From the NCBI RefSeq assembly GCF_025421775.1, contig NZ_JAOEFX010000008.1:62001-126000 (forward strand): a DNA stretch of 64,000 nt. The letters are read 5' to 3'. This document shows positions 34,974-43,609 of this stretch, piece after piece. The DNA is from Paenarthrobacter aurescens. GTDB taxonomy: Bacteria; Actinomycetota; Actinomycetes; Actinomycetales; Micrococcaceae. How positions within the stretch are numbered: position 1 is the first letter of the stretch; every line of letters starts with the position of its first letter. Under the pieces are notes generated by a model, which ran no database searches, was not told the origin of the DNA, and saw only the letters and a program-made list of their open reading frames with translations. Position numbers and translations under genes: made by a program.

Positions 34974-34979
34974 TAGACT
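34974..34979 (+). promoter_or_regulatory. Candidate -10 element (TAGACT) for the metX riboswitch transcript
   Basis: TAGACT ends about 8-10 bases before the first conserved bases of the riboswitch, the expected distance to a transcription start. TTGTCA at about 34938 is too far upstream for a standard -35. Confidence 0.4.
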
Positions 34980-34987
34980 CTTCGTAT

Positions 34988-35107
34988 TAGGTCATGAGTG
35001 CCAGCACACAGCCCCGGCTTGCTGGCCGGCAACCCTCCTCCGCGGTGGGGTGCCCCGGGTGAAGACCTGGCCTGTTCGCACGCAAGGCGACGGGCAAGCG
35101 CGAGGTT
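34988..35107 (+). ncRNA. SAM-IV riboswitch upstream of metX
   Basis: The leader contains the conserved blocks I recall for the actinobacterial SAM-IV class: GGTCATGAGTGCCAGC, CCCCGGCTTGCTGGCCGGCA, ACCCTCC..GCGGTGGGGTGCC and CCGGGTGAAGACCTGG. The P1 pairing GGTC/GACC and the internal CCGGC helices are visible. SAM-IV shares the SAM-I ligand core with a different periphery and lies upstream of methionine genes in this phylum. It ends just before the metX ribosome site, so it probably blocks translation when SAM is high. Boundaries are approximate. Confidence 0.88.
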
Positions 35108-35120
35108 AGGTGTCAAAGGA

Positions 35121-36242
35121 ATGACCATTACTGCTACAGCCATTTCCACATCGGAAGAACAAGACGGAACGGTCAAGTACGCCGGCATTGGGCCGCTGGA
35201 ACTTGAGGCCGGCGGATTCCTGCCGAATGTTGTGCTGGGTTATGAAACCTGGGGCCAGTTGAATGCGGACGCTTCCAACGCGGTGCTTATTCAGCATGCC
35301 CTCACCGGCAGCACTCATGTAGCCCGTGGAGCCACGGACGAAGAGGGGTGGTGGGAGCAACTCGTGGGACCAGGTGCAACCATCGACACTGACCGGTTCT
35401 TCGTGGTCTCCATCAACATCGTGGGCGGCTGTTACGGAAGCACCGGCCCGTCCTCTGAAGCACCGGACGGCAGGCCGTGGGGCTCGCGGTTTCCGCTGGT
35501 CACCCTGCGGGACAGCACGGAGGCCGAAGCGCGGCTGGCCGACGCCCTGGGTATTAAGGCCTGGCATGCGGTGCTGGGTGGTTCCATGGGAGGAGCCAGG
35601 GCGCTTGAGTGGGCCGTGACGTTCCCTGAACGCGTTAAACGTTGCGCCGTTATTTCGGTGGGGGCCTACAGCACGGCAGAGCAGATTGCTTTCGCCCAAG
35701 CCCAGACCCTGGCCATCCGGCAGGATCCGAATTTCAATAACGGTGACTATTACGGCGGCCCGGCACCCGAGCACGGCCTGGCATTGGCCAGGCGGATCGC
35801 CCACATCACCTACCGTTCGGCGCTGGAGTTGGACTTCCGTTTCGGCAGGGCAGCCCAGCATCAGGAGACCCCGCTCGCCGCTGCAGTGTTGGGGGAGCGC
35901 GGCCGCTACCAAGTGGAAAGCTACCTTGACCACCAAGGCACCAAGCTGGTCCGACGCTTCGATGCCAACAGCTACATTGCCATCACCGAGGCCTTGATGT
36001 CCCACGACGTCACTCGGGGCCGTGGATCGCTCCCGGACTCACTGTCCCGCACCACCGCGGAATTTTTCGTGGCGGCCGTGGACAGCGACAGGCTTTACTT
36101 CCCGGCCCAGTCGCGGGAATTGGCAGCAGCCCTTCCGGGCGACGTGCCCGTCCATGTCATTGAGGCGCCGATCGGCCACGACGGCTTCCTGACGGAAATC
36201 GGACAGCTTTCGGCACAGCTTCGCGAGGCCTTCTTCGCTTAG
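35121..36242 (+). CDS. metX: Homoserine O-acetyltransferase
   Basis: First committed step of methionine synthesis: acetyl-CoA plus homoserine gives O-acetylhomoserine, the MetY substrate. The 373-residue alpha/beta hydrolase-fold protein has the nucleophile elbow LGGSMGGARALEWA and the C-terminal His in GHDGFL. Early motifs NAVLIQHALTGSTHV and GGCYGSTGPSS are family-typical. The chosen ATG 35121 is immediately preceded by AAAGGA; longer in-frame starts would translate the riboswitch. Regulated by the SAM-IV element upstream. It converges with the SHOCT gene. Confidence 0.95.
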   Translation: MTITATAISTSEEQDGTVKYAGIGPLELEAGGFLPNVVLGYETWGQLNADASNAVLIQHALTGSTHVARGATDEEGWWEQLVGPGATIDTDRFFVVSINIVGGCYGSTGPSSEAPDGRPWGSRFPLVTLRDSTEAEARLADALGIKAWHAVLGGSMGGARALEWAVTFPERVKRCAVISVGAYSTAEQIAFAQAQTLAIRQDPNFNNGDYYGGPAPEHGLALARRIAHITYRSALELDFRFGRAAQHQETPLAAAVLGERGRYQVESYLDHQGTKLVRRFDANSYIAITEALMSHDVTRGRGSLPDSLSRTTAEFFVAAVDSDRLYFPAQSRELAAALPGDVPVHVIEAPIGHDGFLTEIGQLSAQLREAFFA

Positions 36243-36245
36243 CCC

Positions 36246-36740
36246 TCAACCGTTCATGATGTCGCCGCGCTGCTTCATGTAGTCCTCCATGGCGATCTCA
36301 CCGTTGCTGAATTTCGCATCCAGCTCGGCCAGCTTCCTCGCCCGGTAACCTTGCGGCTCGGAGCTGCCGGCGGTGGGGAACTGTTCCGGGGATGAAGGGC
36401 CCGACGGCGGTACCGACTGCGGTGCAGCGTCTGCGGGGCGGATGACGACTGGCTCGGATGGGTACCCGGGACCGTTCTGTGCAGGGTAGTTCTGTGCAGG
36501 GTAGCCCTGTGCAGGGTAATTCCGGGGCGGGTAGCCGGGGCCGGGATGCGGCTGCCCAGGGTAATTCTGCTGCGGGTATTCTTGCTGCGGGTAGCCGGGG
36601 CCGGGCAGATTCTGCTGCGGGTAGCCGGGGCCGCGGAAGTCGCCATGCTGGATCCGGCGCGCCCGGGAGCGGTTATACATGCGGATCCCGAGCGGAATCA
36701 GCCACGAGCAGACGATGATCCAGAAGATCAGATTGTTCAC
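36246..36740 (-). CDS. Small membrane protein with Pro/Gly/Gln repeats and C-terminal SHOCT domain
   Basis: 164-residue protein of unknown role. Residues 1-19 are a single membrane segment (NNLIFWIIVCSWLIPLGI), then basic residues (RSRARR). A 70-residue tract of degenerate five-residue units follows (GYPQQ, NYPAQ, NYPGQ and variants). At the C-terminus is a SHOCT-like helix-turn-helix (RKLAELDAKFSNGEIAMEDYMKQR), a short oligomerisation or targeting module. The repeats are also visible as roughly 15-bp DNA repeats (about 36470-36630). The stop is 4 bases from the metX stop. Confidence 0.8.
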   Translation of the reverse strand: MNNLIFWIIVCSWLIPLGIRMYNRSRARRIQHGDFRGPGYPQQNLPGPGYPQQEYPQQNYPGQPHPGPGYPPRNYPAQGYPAQNYPAQNGPGYPSEPVVIRPADAAPQSVPPSGPSSPEQFPTAGSSEPQGYRARKLAELDAKFSNGEIAMEDYMKQRGDIMNG

Positions 36741-36801
36741 GGTGCAGGCCTCCTAGGTCTTCTCCCAGCTTAGCCCTGCTGCTGAAATCGACTCGGCGAC
36801 G

Positions 36802-37962
36802 TCACACCAGCTTGGTCGCCATCCCCAGGAACCGGCCGTAGCGCTCCACCTCGGCTTCAAGCGCGGCTTGCTGCTCTGCCGTTGCCGGCCGGTTCATGCG
36901 GACATCCAACTCACAAGCCCCGCCGGAGAATCCGTGACGCCACCATCCGGCCAATCTCCCGTTCAGGAGAACTACATGCATGGGCCCGTTGTCCTCGGGG
37001 AAGAACGGCGCTGTTCCGCCGAGGTAATGCCGGCTCTGGGAATAGCCCATGACGTACTCGTCGTAGCACTGGATGAGGTCGATGCGGGTAAGCCCGGAGT
37101 CCTCGGCAAGCGAAGGATCGCCACCGCTCGAGAGAGCCTCCACTTCCTCCGAGGCCAGATGAAATTCGAGGTCGTCAAAGTGAACTGATTCCAGGGCCCC
37201 CGGGGACAGTTCACCAGCCACGTGGATCCCGAGTTTCACGTCCTTCATGGTGAGACCTGACCACGCCGCGCAATCCTTCACCGTGGCGGGTCCGCGGCTG
37301 CTGAAGTACCGGAGTGCCAACTGACCCAACGACTGTTCGCGGTCCTCGCCGGTAAGCGGCCCGGCCGTGTGGCCCGGAACGCGCTCATCGAACAGTGCAT
37401 ACGTCTGCTTCAACGCCCCGCCGGCCGAGCGGACGGGGGAGCCACTCACCAGGATCCGGCTGATTTCCGCGTGCATGAGGTGGTAGATAAACCCCAGCCC
37501 CTTACTGGGCAGGCCTGCTAGTCCCAGTACCCCGGCCAGCTCTTCGCGGGTCTTGTGGGCGCCGTCGGCCACGGCGTTGGCGAGCATCCGGCCACTGAGC
37601 GCGGCTGTTTCCTGGTCCACCCCGGTCTGGCGGTACATGCCCTTGTTGCCCTGATGCAGGCGGTCCGCGGAAAGCCCCATCAGCCAGCGGAGGTCGTCCC
37701 GGTGCACAAAATGCCAGGTGGGCCGGAGGATGTGCGTCCGCAGGATTGTTCCGTCGCCTACAGCCTGCTCCACATCGGAGGAAGTCGTGGCTGTGGCCCT
37801 TTGCGCAAGCGTCCACCGGGCATAGGGAAACTCCTGGGATTGCACGGCCAGGAGGTTGCGGACCACGTCTGCGGCATTCCCGGCGACGGGAGATCGCAGC
37901 TGTTGCCTTCGCAGGCGCAGCCGCCGGACATTGTCCCCAAGGCTGGACCCGTCAGCCGTCAC
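36802..37962 (-). CDS. Winged-helix DNA-binding domain protein (HTH_42/YcaQ-related)
   Basis: 386-residue protein of the winged-helix group that includes the DNA glycosylases AlkX/YcaQ and AlkZ. Family-like phrases are NLLAVQSQEFPYARWTLAQR, TWHFVHRDDLRWLM and a C-terminal YDEYVMGYSQSR. The QSQ stretch (about residue 41) is reminiscent of the catalytic QxQ of AlkZ-type glycosylases, so a role in crosslink or alkylation repair is possible but unproven. ATG 37962; no operon partner is evident. Confidence 0.8.
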   Translation of the reverse strand: MTADGSSLGDNVRRLRLRRQQLRSPVAGNAADVVRNLLAVQSQEFPYARWTLAQRATATTSSDVEQAVGDGTILRTHILRPTWHFVHRDDLRWLMGLSADRLHQGNKGMYRQTGVDQETAALSGRMLANAVADGAHKTREELAGVLGLAGLPSKGLGFIYHLMHAEISRILVSGSPVRSAGGALKQTYALFDERVPGHTAGPLTGEDREQSLGQLALRYFSSRGPATVKDCAAWSGLTMKDVKLGIHVAGELSPGALESVHFDDLEFHLASEEVEALSSGGDPSLAEDSGLTRIDLIQCYDEYVMGYSQSRHYLGGTAPFFPEDNGPMHVVLLNGRLAGWWRHGFSGGACELDVRMNRPATAEQQAALEAEVERYGRFLGMATKLV

Positions 37963-37997
37963 TGCGGTCCTCGAAACACCTTGCCGTCACCGTCACC

Positions 37998-38834
37998 CTA
38001 GCGGCGCGGCAGCAAAGTGCCGCTGGGGCCGAAGACAGGTCCCGGCGTCGGACGCTTGGCGGTGATGCCGTCACCTGAGGATTGGTGCCTTAGGCGGCGG
38101 ATGACCCACGGGACGAAGTACTCGCGCGCCCAGACGAGGTCGGACGATCGGGCCTCGCGCCATGTACGCGGGGGTAATGGTTTGGGCATCAAGGGCTCCA
38201 GCGTATGTTCTACGTTCAGCGCCTCCAGGACCATGGTTGCGATGGTGTGGTGGCCCAACGGGGAGAAGTGCAGGCGGTCGACATCCCACATTTGCGGATC
38301 AGCCAACTGCCGCAGCGACCACATGTCGGCAACCACGGCGTCGTGGCGTGCCGCTACCGTACGGAGGTTCTCGTTGTAGATAGCCACCTTGCCGCGAATG
38401 CGCCCCAGGACCGAGGCGGCCGTGTCCGGGCCGTTGAAAAGCACCACAGTGGCTCCGGTGGAGCCCAGTTCGCCTACTGCGACATCGAGTTTCTCTGCCA
38501 GCAGGTCGGGGTCGCCGCCAGGCCGGATGAGATCGTTGCCGCCGGCAGAGATGGATACCAGGTCCGGCTGCAACTCAAGGCATGGGCCCACTTGTTCGTC
38601 AATGATCTGCTGCAGCAGGCGGCCCCTGATGGCGAGGTTGGCGTAGGCGAAATCCTCGTGTCCCCGGCCAAGCTCCTCGGCAACGCGGTCCGCCCACCCG
38701 CGGTAACCTCCGGGGTTCATGGGTTCGGGGTCGCCGATGCCCTCCGTGAACGAATCGCCCAAGGCCACATAACGGCCCCAAGGGTGTTTTTGGCCAGGTC
38801 CGCCTGGATTTAACAATGGATTGTTCTCACTCAC
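37998..38834 (-). CDS. SGNH/GDSL-type hydrolase
   Basis: 278-residue serine hydrolase with block I YVALGDSFTEGIGD (nucleophile Ser), block III SAGGNDLIRPGGD, and block V Asp-His in DVDRLHFSPLGHHTIA. There is no signal peptide, so it is probably a cytoplasmic esterase or lipase of unknown substrate. I prefer the GTG start at 38834 because AGGA lies 7 bases upstream; the ATG at 38840 would be only 2-3 bases from it. It is divergent from an alpha/beta hydrolase gene. Confidence 0.85.
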   Translation of the reverse strand: MSENNPLLNPGGPGQKHPWGRYVALGDSFTEGIGDPEPMNPGGYRGWADRVAEELGRGHEDFAYANLAIRGRLLQQIIDEQVGPCLELQPDLVSISAGGNDLIRPGGDPDLLAEKLDVAVGELGSTGATVVLFNGPDTAASVLGRIRGKVAIYNENLRTVAARHDAVVADMWSLRQLADPQMWDVDRLHFSPLGHHTIATMVLEALNVEHTLEPLMPKPLPPRTWREARSSDLVWAREYFVPWVIRRLRHQSSGDGITAKRPTPGPVFGPSGTLLPRR

Positions 38835-38910
38835 GTTCATATCCTGCCCCGGGACCGCGAACCTACGCCACCGTAGGTTGTTACTTGCGGGTAACTGTAA
38901 GAATGGAACC

Positions 38911-39561
38911 ATGACTGAAGCCCCCGCATTCCCCGCGCCCGTTGTCCTGTGGTCCCACGACGAAGCCGAGCGTGCCGGCAAGCCACTCCTGGTCCTGCTG
39001 CACGGCTACGGCTCCAACGAAGACGATCTCTTCAGCCTGGCCGGGCTGCTGCCTGAGGGCTTCGTGGTGGCGGCACTCCGGGCGCCGATGCCCATGGGTC
39101 CGGGCTTCACATGGTTCCCGCTCACGGCTTCCATCGATTATTCGCTGGATGCCGTGAAGCTCGCCGCGGAATACGCGTTGGAGTGGCTGGATACGGTCAA
39201 GGCGAACCACTCTTCCGTGACGTTGCTTGGCTTCTCCATGGGCATGGCGATGGCCACCACCATGCTCCGGTACCGTCCCGCGGACTTTGCCGCCGTCGTG
39301 GGACTTTCAGGTTTTGTGATCGACGCCGGCGCTGACGCCGCCTTCAGGGATGACGAACTGGACGGCTCGATGCCCATGTTCTGGGGCCGGGACCAGCAGG
39401 ATCCGGTCATCACCCAGGACAAGATCGAATACACCATGGGCTGGGTGCGCAAGCATGTAGACCTCACCAAGGTGCTCTACACCGGGATGTGGCACGGCAT
39501 CAACCAGCAGGAGATCGGACACGTGGGTGAATTCCTGACCCACAAAGTCCTCACCGATTGA
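38911..39561 (+). CDS. Carboxylesterase/phospholipase-type alpha/beta hydrolase
   Basis: 216-residue hydrolase of the phospholipase/carboxylesterase (PF02230-like) group. The oxyanion-hole region is LLVLLHGYGSNEDDLFSLAG, the nucleophile elbow is LLGFSMGMAMATTML, the Asp lies in WGRDQQDPVI, and the His in MWHGINQQEIGHVGEFL. ATG 38911 with GAATGGA upstream. Substrate unknown. A strong convergent terminator follows. Confidence 0.85.
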   Translation: MTEAPAFPAPVVLWSHDEAERAGKPLLVLLHGYGSNEDDLFSLAGLLPEGFVVAALRAPMPMGPGFTWFPLTASIDYSLDAVKLAAEYALEWLDTVKANHSSVTLLGFSMGMAMATTMLRYRPADFAAVVGLSGFVIDAGADAAFRDDELDGSMPMFWGRDQQDPVITQDKIEYTMGWVRKHVDLTKVLYTGMWHGINQQEIGHVGEFLTHKVLTD

Positions 39562-39563
39562 GT

Positions 39564-39618
39564 TTTTGTACAGATAACGCCCCCAAGAGCCGTTCTGGAG
39601 GGCGTTATCTGTACAAAA
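39564..39618. terminator. Bidirectional terminator with 19-bp stem
   Basis: TTTTGTACAGATAACGCCC (39564-39582) pairs perfectly with 39600-39618, enclosing 17 bases. It lies between the esterase (+) and the S4-domain gene (-), with T/A runs at the stem base giving a U-tail in both directions. Confidence 0.9.
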
Positions 39619-39628
39619 TCCCAGTGCG

Positions 39629-39856
39629 TCAGGCGGCGGCGATCCGCACTGTCTGGCCGTTGACGGTGACGGTATCGCCCACGTGGAGTTGGCGGCCGCG
39701 GCGGTCATCGATCTCGTCGTTGACTTTGACCAAGCCGTTCTTGATGAGCTCCGTGGCTTCGACGCCGTCTTCCACGAGGTTGGCAAGCTTCAGCAGTTGG
39801 CCAAGGCGGATCATGTCGTCGCGGATGGGGATCTCTTCGATTTCCGGATTGCTCAT
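39629..39856 (-). CDS. S4-domain RNA-binding protein (YbcJ/Hsp15-like)
   Basis: 75-residue protein that is essentially one S4 RNA-binding fold: IRLGQLLKLANLVEDGVEATELIKNGLVKVNDEIDDRRGRQLHVGDTVTV. Such small S4 proteins bind structured RNA or ribosomal subunits. ATG 39856 (MSNPEIEEIPIRDD) gives the usual length. It is divergent from the DMT-type transporter, with starts about 23 bases apart. Confidence 0.88.
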   Translation of the reverse strand: MSNPEIEEIPIRDDMIRLGQLLKLANLVEDGVEATELIKNGLVKVNDEIDDRRGRQLHVGDTVTVNGQTVRIAAA

Positions 39857-39879
39857 ACAGCAATGATGCCTGAAGTAGT

Positions 39880-40884
39880 GTGGTGACGGTGCCACAGCCT
39901 TCTCCCCGTCCCGTCCTTCCCCTCGCCGTTGGCCTCCCCATTGCCGTCGCAACAGGCTTGGTCATTCCGCTCCAAGGAAGGATCAACGGAGCACTCGGGG
40001 CCCGGCTCGACGACGGTATTGCCGCCGCGGTGGTGAGCTTCACCACAGGCCTCCTGCTCATCAGTGCAATTTCCTTCGCAACGCCCAAAGGCAGGGCCGG
40101 CCTCCAACGCATCATCCCCGCCGTCCGGAACCGCAGCTTTCCCCGCTTTTATGTCATGGCCGGTGCCATCGGTGCATTGTTCGTGTTTGCCCAGTCGTTC
40201 ACCGTTGCCCTGCTGGGTGTCGCGCTGTTCACTGTCGCGGCCGTAACGGGGCAGACGCTGAGCGGACTGCTGGTTGACCGTATGGGTATCGGCCCGGGCG
40301 GCAAGCGTGCCATCACGGGAGTCCGGGTCCTCGGCAGTGTCCTCACCGTGGCCGCCGTCGCCTGGGCTGTGTCGCCAAGGTTCGGCGGCGACGCTGATGT
40401 CGCTTCGCTCGTGCTGCCCATCCTGCTGCCGTTGGCAGCCGGATTTTTCATGAGCTTCCAGCAGGCCATGAACGGTACAGCCACTGTCCACTACGGGACG
40501 CCCATCGCAGCCACCTTGGTCAACTTCATTGCGGGGTCGGTCATTCTGTGGATCGCATGGATCATCAAGCTGGCGGTGGCAGGGCCGGGAAACGCGCTTC
40601 CCGGTGAATGGTGGTACTACCTTGGCGGTCCCATGGGCTGCCTGTTCATCGGCCTGGCGGCTTTGCTGGTCAGGAGCCTTGGCGTGCTGATCACCGGTCT
40701 GGGCATGATCGCCGGTCAGTTGGTGGGATCGTTGGTGCTCGACGTCGTGATCCCCAGTCCCGGTGCGGTGGTCGCCTTGCCCACGGTGCTGGGTACGGTA
40801 CTGACGCTTGCCGCGATCATCGTGGCTACCTTGCCGTGGCCCAAGGGAGCCTTTGCACGGAGAGGTACGGCCAAAGGCCGGTAG
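39880..40884 (+). CDS. DMT superfamily transporter (duplicated DUF606/YdcZ type)
   Basis: 334-residue membrane protein with about ten hydrophobic segments. It is built from two homologous halves, each beginning with the DUF606-like pattern (LVIPLQGRINGALGARL; MSFQQAMNGTATVHYGTPIAATLVNFIAG). The family belongs to the drug/metabolite transporter superfamily; substrates are unknown. The GTG start is uncertain: GTGs at 39880, 39883 and 39889 are all in frame and no clear ribosome site discriminates them. Confidence 0.82.
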   Translation: MVTVPQPSPRPVLPLAVGLPIAVATGLVIPLQGRINGALGARLDDGIAAAVVSFTTGLLLISAISFATPKGRAGLQRIIPAVRNRSFPRFYVMAGAIGALFVFAQSFTVALLGVALFTVAAVTGQTLSGLLVDRMGIGPGGKRAITGVRVLGSVLTVAAVAWAVSPRFGGDADVASLVLPILLPLAAGFFMSFQQAMNGTATVHYGTPIAATLVNFIAGSVILWIAWIIKLAVAGPGNALPGEWWYYLGGPMGCLFIGLAALLVRSLGVLITGLGMIAGQLVGSLVLDVVIPSPGAVVALPTVLGTVLTLAAIIVATLPWPKGAFARRGTAKGR

Positions 40885-41025
40885 GGTAGAAGGCGCACGA
40901 CTTTCAGGTATCTTCGGGTACTTGCAACAAACTTTCCCCAGCACCCCGCCGGACAACCTCGTCCGGATTTCCGGGGCCCACCGCGGACCGCACCCAGCGG
41001 CCCTGTAGAACAAATGGAGTTACCC

Positions 41026-42411
41026 ATGGCAGCAAAATCCGTCCTTGACCAGGTCATTTCCCTCTCCAAGCGGAGGGGCTTTGTCTTTCAGGCCGGTGAA
41101 ATCTATGGTGGCTCCCGTTCTGCGTGGGACTACGGTCCCCTCGGTGCGGAACTGAAGGAAAACATCAAGCGCCAATGGTGGCAGAGCATGGTCCGCGGCC
41201 GCGAAGACGTTGTAGGCCTGGACTCCTCTGTCATCCTTCCCCGCCAGGTATGGGAAGCATCCGGCCACGTGGAGGTCTTCTCCGACCCCCTGGTGGAATG
41301 CCTCTCCTGCCACAAGCGCTACCGCGCTGACCACCTCGAGGAAGAGTACGAGGAAAAGAAGGGCCGCCCGGCAGAAAACGGCCTCGCAGACATTGTCTGC
41401 GCCAACTGCGGCACCCGCGGCCAGTGGACTGAACCCCAGGAATTCTCGGGCCTCCTGAAGACCTTCCTGGGCCCCGTGGCCAGCGAGGAAGGCATGCACT
41501 ACCTCCGCCCGGAAACCGCCCAGGGCATCTTCGTGAACTTTAACAACGTCCTCACCACGTCCCGGAAGAAGCCGCCGTTCGGCATTGGCCAGATCGGCAA
41601 GTCCTTCCGTAACGAGATCACACCGGGCAACTTCATCTTCCGTACCCGTGAATTTGAACAGATGGAGATGGAATTCTTCGTCGAGCCCGGCACGGATGAA
41701 GAGTGGCACCAGTACTGGATGAAGGAACGCATGTCCTGGTACACCGGCCTGGGCATCCGTGAGGACAACCTGCGCTTCTTCGAGCACCCGCTGGAGAAGC
41801 TGAGCCACTACTCCAAGGGCACCACGGACATCGAGTACCGCTTCGGTTTCCAGGGCTCCGAGTGGGGCGAGCTGGAGGGCATCGCCAACCGCACGGACTT
41901 CGACCTCTCCACGCACGCCAAGGCTTCCGGCACGGACCTGAGCTACTTCAACCAAGCCACCAATGAGCGCTACACCCCGTACGTGATCGAGCCCGCCGCC
42001 GGCTTGACCCGCTCCTTCATGGCCTTCTTGATCGACGCCTACACCGAAGATGAGGCACCCAACGCAAAGGGCGGCGTCGACGTCCGTACGGTGCTCAAGC
42101 TGGATCCGCGCCTGGCCCCGGTCAAGGCAGCCGTCCTGCCGCTCAGCCGCAACGAGGACCTGTCCCCGAAGGCCAAGGCATTGGGCGCCCAGCTGCGTAA
42201 GAACTGGAACATCGACTTCGACGACGCCGGCGCCATCGGCCGCCGCTACCGCCGCCAGGACGAGATCGGTACCCCGTTCTGCATCACCGTGGACTTCGAC
42301 ACCCTCGAAGACCAGGCCGTGACCATTCGTGAGCGCGACACCATGAGCCAGGAACGCGTTTCCCTGGACAAGGTTGAGGGCTACTTGGCAGCACGCCTGA
42401 TCGGCGCCTGA
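41026..42411 (+). CDS. glyS: Glycyl-tRNA synthetase (class II, dimeric type)
   Basis: Charges tRNA(Gly) with glycine. The 461-residue alpha2-type enzyme shows motif 1 near RGFVFQAGEIYGGSRSAWDYGPLG. Two Cys pairs (CLSCHKRY and CANCGT) probably bind zinc. Motif 2 is FRNEITPGNFIFRTREFEQMEMEFFVEPG, motif 3 is GLTRSFMAFL, and the C-terminus is an anticodon-binding domain. ATG 41026 is preceded by GGAG at 41016-41019, which belongs to an alternative in-frame ATG at 41014. Followed three bases later by the GNAT gene. Confidence 0.96.
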   Translation: MAAKSVLDQVISLSKRRGFVFQAGEIYGGSRSAWDYGPLGAELKENIKRQWWQSMVRGREDVVGLDSSVILPRQVWEASGHVEVFSDPLVECLSCHKRYRADHLEEEYEEKKGRPAENGLADIVCANCGTRGQWTEPQEFSGLLKTFLGPVASEEGMHYLRPETAQGIFVNFNNVLTTSRKKPPFGIGQIGKSFRNEITPGNFIFRTREFEQMEMEFFVEPGTDEEWHQYWMKERMSWYTGLGIREDNLRFFEHPLEKLSHYSKGTTDIEYRFGFQGSEWGELEGIANRTDFDLSTHAKASGTDLSYFNQATNERYTPYVIEPAAGLTRSFMAFLIDAYTEDEAPNAKGGVDVRTVLKLDPRLAPVKAAVLPLSRNEDLSPKAKALGAQLRKNWNIDFDDAGAIGRRYRRQDEIGTPFCITVDFDTLEDQAVTIRERDTMSQERVSLDKVEGYLAARLIGA

Positions 42412-42413
42412 TC

Positions 42414-43376
42414 GTGGCATTGGAATACCGCGAGTGGAAGGAAGGCGATGACCTCACCCTCCTCGAAATCTGGGGTGGCCCGGAGACCCTTCCCGCGGAG
42501 CAGTTCCGTGCCGCCCTGGCGCCGTCCAGCAATCAACCATGGCGCCGTTGCATCGTGGCCGAGGACGTCGTGGACGGCGGGCGGATTCCCGTTGCAGCAG
42601 GCGTGGTTCATGAGGCTTCGCTGCACCCGGAACGCCTCTGGGCGTACATCGAGGTCGCCAAGGACCACCGCCGCAGCGGCGTAGGCGCCACCCTGCTGAC
42701 CATGCTTCGCCGCGAAGCCGGGGACTCGCCGTCGGGCGTTTCCAAGCTCCGCAGCAAAGTGGAACCGGACACCGCGGGTGCGGCATTTGCCGAGGCCGCA
42801 GGTCTTGCTCCCATCCAGCGTTCCCAGTTGGTCGTCGTGGAGCCTGAGCCGCTGAGGTTGCCCCGTTTCGGGGACGGTTCCGAGGAAGCCGCGTCAGAGC
42901 GTGTGGAGGACCTGGCAACAGGTTCTGTTGAGCTGAGCGAAGTGGTGGGTAAGTACTACTCGCATGTCCACCACTGGGACAGCCCGGGGGAGCTCAGCAT
43001 CGCCACGGTGCAACGCTTGTTCCTGCATGACCTGACCGGTGCGCATGGCGCTATCGTCCTGCGTGCACCCAAAGCAAGCGCTTTCGGCGAGGGTGTTCCG
43101 GCGAGCCGCAAGGGCAAAATCCAGGCGTTCGCCATCAGCTACGCACAGGGTAACTCCGATGAGCCGTCGGATGTCTTCCTGGGGCACGATCCCCAATTGT
43201 CCGCCGAAGACGCTGCGGCTGCCGTACGGGACCTGTTGGCGCTCATCGCCTACCAGCACCCGGTGCTGCTCGAAGTTGACGAGTCGATGACTGCCCTGCG
43301 TAAGGTCCTCGAGCCACTGCTGGAATCCGGCAAGGCCCACGTTCGCGGTGCGGATACGTTGATTGTGAGCGACTGA
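42414..43376 (+). CDS. GNAT family N-acetyltransferase
   Basis: 320-residue protein with an N-terminal GNAT fold. The acetyl-CoA loop is visible as VAKDHRRSGVGATLLTMLRREAG, preceded by VVHEASLHPERLWAYIEV. The C-terminal half is a divergent second domain (LAALIAYQHP region), as in tandem GNATs such as mycothiol synthase; the substrate is unknown. GTG 42414 lies 3 bases after glyS, so it is co-translated. Confidence 0.8.
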   Translation: MALEYREWKEGDDLTLLEIWGGPETLPAEQFRAALAPSSNQPWRRCIVAEDVVDGGRIPVAAGVVHEASLHPERLWAYIEVAKDHRRSGVGATLLTMLRREAGDSPSGVSKLRSKVEPDTAGAAFAEAAGLAPIQRSQLVVVEPEPLRLPRFGDGSEEAASERVEDLATGSVELSEVVGKYYSHVHHWDSPGELSIATVQRLFLHDLTGAHGAIVLRAPKASAFGEGVPASRKGKIQAFAISYAQGNSDEPSDVFLGHDPQLSAEDAAAAVRDLLALIAYQHPVLLEVDESMTALRKVLEPLLESGKAHVRGADTLIVSD

Positions 43377-43395
43377 CCGCTGTTCCCGCACGTCA

Positions 43396-43436
43396 GGATC
43401 CCACGCTGTCCGTAACCATGGGACAGCGTGGGATCC
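43396..43436 (+). terminator. Hairpin terminator after the glyS-GNAT unit
   Basis: 16-bp perfect stem GGATCCCACGCTGTCC (43396-43411) with 43421-43436, 9-base loop, 20 bases after the GNAT stop. No T-run. Confidence 0.8.
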
Positions 43437-43609
43437 CGCGTTAAAGCTTCGCCGTGGGACGCCCGTATTCGCTTGGGCCAACGCGGCGGGCGGTGACATC
43501 TGAATCCGCGCGTCCAAAGCCGGTCTTGGTGGCGTCAGGGAATGTGGGCGTCCTGAGTCGTGGGGTGTCCGGTGCCCGCGTAGGGTTAAGGCATGAGGTT
43601 TTGCTGCTG

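Noticed and set aside
34998..35120. 41-codon upstream extension of MetX
   Set aside because: It would translate the SAM-IV aptamer; the conserved MetX start and ribosome site are at 35121.
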